Positions 1 through 4,052 of a stretch of DNA of 5,764 nt are shown piece after piece (within the stretch, counting starts at the first letter, position 1; every line of letters begins with the position of its first letter). Location: NCBI GenBank assembly GCA_038240875.1, contig JBBRGG010000219.1, positions 1 through 5,764 on the forward strand, written 5' to 3'. The DNA is from JBBRGG01 sp038240875. GTDB taxonomy: Bacteria > Planctomycetota > Phycisphaerae > Phycisphaerales > UBA1924. The notes beneath the pieces are model-generated. The model searched no databases. It was not told the origin of the DNA and saw nothing but the letters and a program-made list of their open reading frames with translations. A program made the position numbers and the translations under genes.

Positions 1-1
1 T

Positions 2-370
2 GGGGCACAAGTTGGCAACCTGGTGGATTCAGCGTTTGGGTTTCTCGACAATACGGAAGTTGGTATCGCGCTGTATGAGACGACGCTGTCGGTAAGTTGG
101 ATCCTGGTAATTCTTGTTGTTGCTTCGGAGTACGTGTTGGCGCCGCTGGTTGAAGAAATGACGTTTCGAGGGTGCCTTTATCGTTGGTGCCGGGTGCGAA
201 TGACATGGATACCAACAGCGATTGTTGTCGGGCTAGCCTTTGGAATTATTCATCCGTTTTCGCCGGGCGGGATGATCCAGGTAGCCATCGGCGGAATCGC
301 GTATGGGTTACTGCAAGAGTGGCATCAAAGCCTGTACGCGCCGATTGTGGCGCATGCTTGCACAACCTGA
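2..370 (+). CDS. CPBP-family intramembrane metalloprotease, 5'-truncated by the window, C-terminus frameshifted
   Basis: This is the 3' part of a membrane-embedded protease of the CPBP (CAAX prenyl protease 2 / bacteriocin-processing, Abi) family; the frame is open to the window edge, so the true start lies upstream. Three family motifs are recognisable: EExxxR (EEMTFR, codons 152-169), FxxxH (FGIIH, codons 239-253), and the His of the third motif HxxxN (codon 353-355). Hydrophobic segments surround them (about 83-150, 206-250 and 275-315). The family places these Glu, His and Asn residues at a membrane-embedded active site. In this frame the protein ends AHACTT-stop, so the motif 3 Asn is missing. 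The +1 frame immediately continues LHNLTMQFF, which restores HALHN. One base therefore appears lost at about 356-359. Substrate is unknown; family members process peptides or prenylated proteins. Family assignment is secure; whether the gene is functional is not. Confidence 0.8.
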   Translation, partial: GAQVGNLVDSAFGFLDNTEVGIALYETTLSVSWILVILVVASEYVLAPLVEEMTFRGCLYRWCRVRMTWIPTAIVVGLAFGIIHPFSPGGMIQVAIGGIAYGLLQEWHQSLYAPIVAHACTT

Positions 371-426
371 CGATGCAGTTCTTTATTATTGAGATTTATA
401 CGTCGCTAATAAGATTTGGGAAGTGA
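358..426 (+). pseudogene. Displaced C-terminal tail of the CPBP protease, in the +1 frame
   Basis: Read from TTG at 358, this frame encodes LHNLTMQFF followed by a hydrophobic stretch and a TGA stop at 424-426. Joined to the preceding His-Ala it completes the CPBP motif HxxxN (HALHN) and a final membrane segment, as expected for the family. It has no start codon of its own in a sensible place. It is best explained as the genuine 3' end of the upstream gene, put out of frame by loss of one base, probably one T of a TTT run (GCT TTG read as GCTTG). A sequencing or assembly error would look identical. Confidence 0.65.
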
Positions 427-436
427 TTTGGGAAGT
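413..436. repeat. Perfect 12-bp tandem duplication
   Basis: The unit gatttgggaagt occurs twice in direct succession (413-424 and 425-436), followed by a third partial gatt (437-440). It lies in the short gap between the convergent protease and LOG-family genes. The TGA stop of the restored protease frame spans the junction of the two units. Confidence 0.85.
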
Positions 437-444
437 GATTCGCT

Positions 445-1269
445 TTATTCTCCCAGCCAGCGCTGGCGTTTGGGTGGTTTGGGGATGGAGGCTTCGCGGA
501 TGCTTAAGCCCCTAGCGATTACCACTTGTGCCACGTCGGGCGAGTCGGTCAGCGTGATGAGCTTGAGGTCGTCCACATTGATAGCGCCGTTGCGGCTTAG
601 GGTGTCGCGAAGAAAGTTGATCAAAGGCGTCCAATATTCAACGCCCATGAGCACGACGGGGAAGCCTGGGATTTTGCCGGTTTGGACGAGGGTGAGAGCC
701 TCGAAGAGTTCGTCCATGGTGCCAAAGCCGCCTGGGAGAACGACGAAGGCGTCGCTGTATTTGACGAGCATGACTTTGCGAACAAAGAAGTAGCGAAACT
801 CGACCCATTTATCGAGGTATTGGTTGGGTTTTTGTTCCATGGGGAGTTTGATGTTGCAGCCGATGGACTTGCCACCGACTTCGCGAGCTCCGCGGTTGGC
901 GGCTTCCATGATGCCTGGTCCGCCACCGGTCATTGTGGTAAGGCCGAGTTGGGCGATGCGTTTGCCCATCTCGCGGGCGAGCTCGTAATTGGGTGTGCTG
1001 GGGGCGAAGCGTGCGGAACCAAAGACGGTAACGCAAGGCCCGACAAAGTGCAGAGCTCGAAAGCCTTTGATGAACTCGGCGAAGATTCGGCATGCGCGGA
1101 GGAACTCGGAGAGTCGTGCCTGTGGGCCAGCGAGAAACTCGCGTTCGCCGGTGTGTGCGGAAGCTTTGGCCCAGCGAGCCTGAGCGGCGGAATGTGGGTG
1201 TGTTGAGGGCGAGGCGGCAATTGGTTTGACCGGATCGCCATGTGTTTCGGCGGGGTTTTGATCTGGCAT
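445..1269 (-). CDS. LOG family protein (TIGR00730), putative nucleoside-5'-monophosphate phosphoribohydrolase
   Basis: Predicted 274-residue cytosolic Rossmann-fold protein of the LOG (Lonely Guy) / 'lysine decarboxylase-like' family. Characterised members hydrolyse the N-glycosidic bond of cytokinin riboside 5'-monophosphates or AMP-like nucleotides; many bacterial members have no proven substrate. Visible motifs are FGSAR (residues 83-87), GGGPGIMEAANRGA (115-128), RKVML (164-168) and the diagnostic PGGxGTxxE as PGGFGTMDE (179-187), whose Glu together with an upstream Arg is catalytic in the family. Residues 1-45 are a Pro/Ala/His-rich extension unlike the core. The ATG at 1269 is preferred because AGGA (minus strand, 1278-1275) precedes it by 5 nt. 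The frame stays open to a TTG at 1377, but that start has no ribosome site and the added 36 residues have no family resemblance. The gene converges on the protease and diverges from the regulator at 1646. The fold is certain; the substrate is inferred. Confidence 0.9.
   Translation of the reverse strand: MPDQNPAETHGDPVKPIAASPSTHPHSAAQARWAKASAHTGEREFLAGPQARLSEFLRACRIFAEFIKGFRALHFVGPCVTVFGSARFAPSTPNYELAREMGKRIAQLGLTTMTGGGPGIMEAANRGAREVGGKSIGCNIKLPMEQKPNQYLDKWVEFRYFFVRKVMLVKYSDAFVVLPGGFGTMDELFEALTLVQTGKIPGFPVVLMGVEYWTPLINFLRDTLSRNGAINVDDLKLITLTDSPDVAQVVIARGLSIREASIPKPPKRQRWLGE
456..467. repeat. Perfect 12-bp palindrome in the 3' end of the LOG-family gene
   Basis: GCCAGCGCTGGC equals its own reverse complement. 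It lies in codons for the last residues (near RWLGE) of the minus-strand gene, 9 bases inside its stop codon. It could be a protein-binding site or part of transcript-end structure, but it has no loop and no clear T tract, so no terminator is called. Confidence 0.4.
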
Positions 1270-1274
1270 GGAGG

Positions 1275-1278
1275 TCCT
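1275..1278 (-). promoter_or_regulatory. Ribosome binding site deciding the LOG-family start
   Basis: On the minus strand AGGA lies 5 nt upstream of the ATG at 1269. The alternative TTG start at 1377 has no comparable purine-rich sequence, which favours the shorter protein. Confidence 0.5.
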
Positions 1279-1465
1279 GCGGCGGGAGGTTACTTGTAGG
1301 AAGAAATTGCGTGCTTCGTAGAAAGTCGTAGCGACGAGGTTAGAGAGTTCAAAGTCGTCGGCGAAGTGCAGACACAAAGCGGGTGCGATTCGAGATGGTT
1401 TACAAAATTATGGGCCAAGGCCAAGTAAACGGAACGCTCTCCATTTGAAATTGGCCAGCTGGAAC

Positions 1466-1498
1466 CGGCGCATGTTCGGCGCGTGTCCGGCACGGATC
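1466..1498. repeat. Three imperfect 11-bp direct repeats
   Basis: Consecutive 11-bp units begin with CGGC: cggcgcatgtt (1466-1476), cggcgcgtgtc (1477-1487) and cggcacggatc (1488-1498). The first two match at 9 of 11 positions; the third is degenerate. The period is about one DNA helical turn, and the array sits about 150 bp upstream of the regulator start. A repeated operator site is possible. Confidence 0.4.
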
Positions 1499-1507
1499 AA
1501 ATTGATT

Positions 1508-1531
1508 AACAATCCAAGCCAATTGGTTGTT
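1508..1531. repeat. Inverted repeat in the divergent spacer, possible operator
   Basis: Arms AACAA-T-CCAA (1508-1517) and TTGGTTGTT (1523-1531) pair over 9 bp with one bulged T and a 5-nt loop. The arms are AT-rich and overlap the smaller perfect palindrome CCAATTGG (1519-1526). It lies about 115 bp upstream of the PAS-LuxR start. LuxR/GerE-type proteins commonly bind imperfect dyads, so autoregulation is possible but unproven. Confidence 0.35.
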
Positions 1532-1635
1532 GATGACTAAATAATCCATGCATATGCGAATCTGGTTCGTATTTCCCGGCGGATTTACTGGGGGAATATA
1601 CATTTCTTTCCGCATGTTTGCCTATTGACGACAAC

Positions 1636-1639
1636 GAGG
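1636..1639 (+). promoter_or_regulatory. Ribosome binding site deciding the PAS-LuxR start
   Basis: GAGG lies 6 nt upstream of ATG 1646. It supports ATG 1646 over the in-frame TTG at 1625, which lies upstream of this site, and over the ATG at 1658. Confidence 0.5.
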
Positions 1640-1645
1640 CACCTG

Positions 1646-2392
1646 ATGATACAAAGCATGAACAACGGCAGCTTGAACGGCAATTCCAATGGCGTTACCG
1701 TATCCGCGAACGGGCATGCCACATATGCGTATTCTCAATTTGCAAATTCCGATTCGCTTTGGTTTGCGTTGGTGAATGATTCACACTCTTCGGTGATGAT
1801 TCTCGGATCTGATGGCGTGGTTGAGTATGCGAATCAGGTCGCGTGCGCGTTTATTGGCAAGCAGCCGAGCGAGGTCATTGGCCGAAACTATGCCGAGCTT
1901 TTCGATGAGCATCATGCCGCCGAGCGACTGGGCTTGATGACGCAGGTGATGAAGTCTGGGAATGCGATTGCGATTGATGGCATGGTTCGTGGCGTCGCGG
2001 TTCGCACGGTGTATCGCCCCGTGCCCGGCTCGAGCAATTCACGTGTCTTGCTCACGAGCCGACTCGGGCCGACGCTGCAGCACCAAGCCAACCATCTCGA
2101 AACGCTGCCGGTTGTGCGTGCACGAGCCGACGACTATGGCAAGCTTTCGACGCTAACCGCACGAGAAATGGAAATCCTCAAGCACATCGGCGAGGGTCTA
2201 TCGACGGCGGACATAGCAAAGAAACTGCATCGCTCGGTGAAGACTATCGAGTGGCACCGCGTTTCGCTTGGCAACAAGTTGGGTGTAAGCAATCGCGTCG
2301 AGCTTGCGCGCATCGCAATTGCAGCGGGAATTGTCAACCTGCACACTACACCGGTCGTGTCGGAAGTTTCGACGGCCGCCGTTGAAGGTTGA
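1646..2392 (+). CDS. PAS domain plus LuxR/GerE-type HTH transcriptional regulator
   Basis: Predicted 248-residue cytosolic DNA-binding regulator. Residues 1-35 are a Asn/Gly/Ser-rich, probably flexible tail. Residues about 38-140 read as a PAS sensor domain: FALVNDSHSSVMILGSDGVVEY followed by ANQVACAFIG and EVIGRNYAELF, the typical PAS order of strands and helices. Residues about 167-230 are a LuxR-type HTH: LTAREMEILKHIGEG, then LSTADIAKKLHRSVKTIEWH as the helix-turn-helix, then KLGVSNRVELARIAI. No phospho-receiver or autoinducer-binding domain is present, so any signal would enter through the PAS domain; its ligand cannot be told from sequence. ATG 1646 is chosen for its GAGG site. The gene stands alone on its strand, divergent from the LOG-family gene. 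It may regulate itself or the secreted-protein genes downstream, but nothing in the sequence shows which. Confidence 0.88.
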   Translation: MIQSMNNGSLNGNSNGVTVSANGHATYAYSQFANSDSLWFALVNDSHSSVMILGSDGVVEYANQVACAFIGKQPSEVIGRNYAELFDEHHAAERLGLMTQVMKSGNAIAIDGMVRGVAVRTVYRPVPGSSNSRVLLTSRLGPTLQHQANHLETLPVVRARADDYGKLSTLTAREMEILKHIGEGLSTADIAKKLHRSVKTIEWHRVSLGNKLGVSNRVELARIAIAAGIVNLHTTPVVSEVSTAAVEG

Positions 2393-2403
2393 GCGAGTGT
2401 GAC

Positions 2404-2421
2404 AGATTTGATAGATTTGTT
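2404..2421. repeat. Imperfect 9-bp tandem repeat after the regulator gene
   Basis: AGATTTGAT (2404-2412) is followed directly by AGATTTGTT (2413-2421), with 8 of 9 bases matching. It starts 12 bp after the stop codon of the PAS-LuxR gene. No function is evident. Confidence 0.5.
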
Positions 2422-2429
2422 CAGTGGCA

Positions 2430-2458
2430 TTGATACAGTGTGATCTCGACTAGATTAT
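2430..2458 (+). promoter_or_regulatory. Possible sigma-70-type promoter
   Basis: TTGATA (2430-2435; 5 of 6 to TTGACA) is separated by exactly 17 bp from GATTAT (2453-2458; 4 of 6 to TATAAT). It would start transcription near 2465, upstream of the hairpin at 2478-2510, and make a long leader for the gene at 2588. It is a match by eye only and competes with the promoter at 2554-2581. Confidence 0.25.
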
Positions 2459-2477
2459 TTCACGAATGAACAACCAT

Positions 2478-2510
2478 TCGCCGCAGCGACCACTTCTTGG
2501 CCTGCGGCGA
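2478..2510 (+). terminator. Strong GC-rich hairpin, probable terminator of the PAS-LuxR gene
   Basis: Perfect 9-bp arms TCGCCGCAG (2478-2486) and CTGCGGCGA (2502-2510) enclose a 15-nt loop that can itself pair CCA with TGG. A T/G-rich stretch (ttgtgttggtagttgt) follows rather than a clean T run, so intrinsic termination is plausible but imperfect. It lies 86 bp after the regulator stop. If the promoter at 2430-2458 is used, the same structure would instead sit in the 5' leader of the next gene. Confidence 0.45.
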
Positions 2511-2553
2511 TTGTGTTGGTAGTTGTAAGGGCGATTAAATGTCTCAACACGAG

Positions 2554-2581
2554 TTGATCGGCGTGCTTGGTGATGTATACT
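2554..2581 (+). promoter_or_regulatory. Sigma-70-type promoter for the secreted Cys/His-rich protein
   Basis: TTGATC (2554-2559; 4 of 6 to consensus) and TATACT (2576-2581; 5 of 6) are 16 bp apart. Initiation about 7 nt after the -10 box would fall at 2588, exactly on the A of an in-frame ATG. That predicts a leaderless transcript and fits the absence of any Shine-Dalgarno sequence there. Confidence 0.4.
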
Positions 2582-2587
2582 CACACA

Positions 2588-3028
2588 ATGAGAATTGATT
2601 CTCACACATCGACAAGTCGATGGGCCAAGTCGATCCTCGGCACGCTAGCTGTTGCTGCGCTGCTCGTGTTGGCGAGTTTTATGCCTCTTGCACACGCCTT
2701 TCAGCACGCGCAAGCTGATGGGCAAGTTTTTGAGGTTGCATGCTCGCATGGGTGTGCGCATGATTCGAGCGGCAAGGCACGCCAAAGGGTGCACGTCGCG
2801 TTACCTACGCGAACAGTCGACCATGAGCAAGTTCCCAAAGATCCGGATCGCTGCACAACCTGTGAGTTGTTGCTGATCGCGTTGACTCTTGGCGGGCATG
2901 TACCGCCTGTGGCTGATGTGTATTTGGTAAAGTTGCCGACGAGAACGGCGTATGAATATGTGGGGGTTGAGCCGAGCCAACGGCGTGGTGAGTGTGTGAA
3001 CGCGCGCGGGCCGCCTTGGGTGGCGTGA
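2588..3028 (+). CDS. Small secreted Cys/His-rich protein of unknown function
   Basis: Predicted 146-residue exported protein. A basic N-terminus leads into a hydrophobic segment (about residues 16-33) ending PLAHA-FQ, a good signal-peptidase I site after residue 37. The mature part has two potential metal-binding clusters: CSHGCAH (Cys52, His54, Cys56, His58), and His79 followed by CTTC (Cys89, Cys92). The CxxC-LL segment and the near-terminal RGPP (residues 140-143) faintly recall DUF2946-like small periplasmic proteins, but I cannot confirm that family. Possible roles are metal binding or redox; none is proven. The frame is open to TTG 2567, GTG 2570 and ATG 2573. I prefer ATG 2588 because a TATACT box ends 6 nt before it; none of the starts has a ribosome site. 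The gene lies alone, with hairpins on both sides. Confidence 0.65.
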   Translation: MRIDSHTSTSRWAKSILGTLAVAALLVLASFMPLAHAFQHAQADGQVFEVACSHGCAHDSSGKARQRVHVALPTRTVDHEQVPKDPDRCTTCELLLIALTLGGHVPPVADVYLVKLPTRTAYEYVGVEPSQRRGECVNARGPPWVA

Positions 3029-3142
3029 GCGCAAGAGATCGCCCTGCATAGACCGTCCTGCACAGGTAGGGCTGTCGCAAACAGGCTTGCGTAGTTCAAA
3101 TGAACTTCGATCGGCTGCATGTTGATCGAGTTTGGTGAGCAA

Positions 3143-3159
3143 TCGATCCAACGGATCGA
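3143..3159. terminator. Perfect 7-bp hairpin; terminator or operator
   Basis: TCGATCC (3143-3149) and GGATCGA (3153-3159) pair perfectly around the loop AAC. The sequence gggtttattct follows, with another T-rich run at 3176-3185. It is 115 bp after the secreted Cys/His-rich gene and about 95 bp before the prepilin-like start, so it could be a weak terminator of the first or an operator for the second. Confidence 0.35.
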
Positions 3160-3243
3160 GGGTTTATTCTCGTACATTTTAATTTCCGCTATTTCGGGCC
3201 AAGCCCAATGTGGTTCCCAATGAGAGCCCGATCAGAGCTCAAT

Positions 3244-3248
3244 GAGGG
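3244..3248 (+). promoter_or_regulatory. Ribosome binding site deciding the prepilin-like start
   Basis: GAGGG lies 4 nt upstream of ATG 3253. The other in-frame ATGs at 3208, 3220 and 3268 have no purine-rich site. This start gives a 24-residue basic leader before the prepilin cleavage site. Confidence 0.45.
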
Positions 3249-3252
3249 TCTC

Positions 3253-4035
3253 ATGCTGCATGCTTCTATGCGTGCGCGTGGTCGTCGAGGCGCACGCACG
3301 TTAAATCGGGTTTCTACGTCTGGCTTTACACTGATCGAACTGCTTGTAGTGATCGCGATCATCGCGTTGTTGGTCGCGCTGCTGCTGCCTTCGCTCGGCA
3401 AAGCCAGGCAGGCGGCGCGGTCAATGGTGTGCTTGTCGAACATTCGAGGGCTTGGGCTGGCACAGCTCATGTACACGGATCAATATCGCGGCGCGTTTGT
3501 CGACGTCGGGCTTGCGCACGGCGGCATCGGCGATCCGGCACGATCATGGGTGAGCGCGCTGGCAGAAATCGCGGAAAATCCGCTCGCGTTCCAGAGCCCT
3601 GGTGACAAGAGCCCCTTCTGGCCGACGGCTATGGGTGGGCAGGGGCGAACGCTCAATGGTCAGGCCCGGATTACCAGTTACGCATTCAACAATTGGTTGA
3701 GCAGGAGCTTTGGGCCTGGGGTAGACGCACGCGAGCCATTTGATCGACTCGAGAAGATCGATAGTCCAACTGGGACGGTGCAGTTCATGCTGCTTACTGA
3801 GCAAGGCAACTACGCGGTTTCTGATCACGTCCACCTTGAAACCTGGGGCGACATGGCGTCGGCGCCCGGGCTCGCGTCGGCGCAGTGCTTTACAAGTAAG
3901 TGGGGCGGGTTGCCACGTAGCGGCGAGGCAAAGGGTTCGTACTCGTACCTCGATGGCCACGCTCGGATTGAGAAGTTTGCATCTGTGTACATCGACGAAT
4001 TCAAGAACAAGTTTGATCCAAGAATCGCACACTAA
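3253..4035 (+). CDS. Prepilin-like protein with type IV/II N-terminal methylation motif (planctomycete pseudopilin class)
   Basis: Predicted 260-residue protein. A basic 24-residue leader (MRARGRRGAR within it) ends at Gly24, followed by FTLIELLVVIAIIALLVALL, the classic prepilin motif with Glu5 of the mature protein at residue 29. A prepilin peptidase would cut after Gly24 and methylate Phe25; the hydrophobic helix (25-45) would hold the protein in the inner membrane or a pseudopilus. The rest is soluble: a helix with KARQAARSMVCLSNIRGLGLAQLMY (50-74), then a C-terminal domain ending SYSYLDGHARIEKF (229-242). This resembles the 'H-X9-DG' domain common in planctomycete prepilin-like proteins, but position 224, where the His is expected, is Gly. 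Such proteins are abundant in planctomycetes and their exact role is unsettled. It is probably the first gene of an operon with the two secreted proteins, the next gene following after 17 bp. Confidence 0.85.
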   Translation: MLHASMRARGRRGARTLNRVSTSGFTLIELLVVIAIIALLVALLLPSLGKARQAARSMVCLSNIRGLGLAQLMYTDQYRGAFVDVGLAHGGIGDPARSWVSALAEIAENPLAFQSPGDKSPFWPTAMGGQGRTLNGQARITSYAFNNWLSRSFGPGVDAREPFDRLEKIDSPTGTVQFMLLTEQGNYAVSDHVHLETWGDMASAPGLASAQCFTSKWGGLPRSGEAKGSYSYLDGHARIEKFASVYIDEFKNKFDPRIAH

Positions 4036-4040
4036 TTTAC

Positions 4041-4045
4041 AGGAG
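4041..4045 (+). promoter_or_regulatory. Ribosome binding site of the dockerin-tailed protein
   Basis: A canonical AGGAG lies 7 nt upstream of ATG 4053, in the 17-bp gap after the prepilin-like stop codon. It supports cotranscription with independent translation initiation. Confidence 0.7.
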
Positions 4046-4052
4046 CATCTCC

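Larger units (their letters stand above)
1270..1645. other. Divergent intergenic spacer between LOG-family gene and PAS-LuxR gene
   Basis: This 376-bp stretch has no convincing gene. Minus-strand frames extend into it only as N-terminal overhangs without ribosome sites. It is AT-richer from about 1500 to 1620. It should contain promoters for both divergent genes, but no -35/-10 pair on either strand was strong enough to call. An isolated TATACA at 1597-1602 upstream of the regulator has no good -35 partner. An 11-bp direct repeat series and a hairpin within it are listed separately. Confidence 0.6.
3029..3252. other. GATC-rich intergenic spacer before the prepilin-like operon
   Basis: No gene is seen in these 224 bases. 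GATC occurs six times (3037, 3109, 3124, 3145, 3154, 3230) where fewer than one is expected by chance. Other dyads are CGCAA-n6-TTGCG (3075-3090), the near-palindrome GTTCA-AA-TGAAC (3094-3105), and the hairpin at 3143-3159. The promoter of the downstream operon should lie here, but no convincing -35/-10 pair was found. Confidence 0.5.

Noticed and set aside
416..793. 125-codon + strand frame antisense to the LOG-family gene
   Set aside because: It lies opposite well-conserved LOG motifs, has no ribosome site and gives a basic, Ser-rich product with no recognisable domain.
682..1206. 174-codon + strand frame, the longest antisense to the LOG-family gene
   Set aside because: It mirrors the LOG core in the complementary frame; its Ala/Gly/Glu-rich product is typical of an antisense shadow in GC-rich DNA.
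1290..1615. Two short minus-strand frames (67 and 71 codons) in the divergent spacer
   Set aside because: They overlap each other, have no convincing ribosome site and encode no recognisable product.
2134..2430. 98-codon minus-strand frame antisense to the HTH region
   Set aside because: It overlaps the strongly conserved LuxR HTH coding sequence and has no domain of its own.
3075..3090. CGCAA-n6-TTGCG hairpin as a terminator of the secreted Cys/His-rich gene
   Set aside because: The stem is only 5 bp and no T tract follows.
2701..3177. Overlapping minus-strand frames of up to 158 codons opposite the secreted Cys/His-rich gene
   Set aside because: I considered these because the + strand gene has no known family. 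The + strand frame has a clear signal peptide, a promoter-like sequence and CxxC motifs, whereas the minus-strand products have none of these.
3208..3252. Upstream start (ATG 3208) for the prepilin-like protein
   Set aside because: It has no ribosome site and would give a 39-residue leader, longer than usual for prepilins; ATG 3253 has GAGGG upstream.
3351..3360. GATCGCGATC palindrome as a regulatory site
   Set aside because: It lies in codons for the conserved prepilin transmembrane helix (VIAI) and is explained by codon choice.
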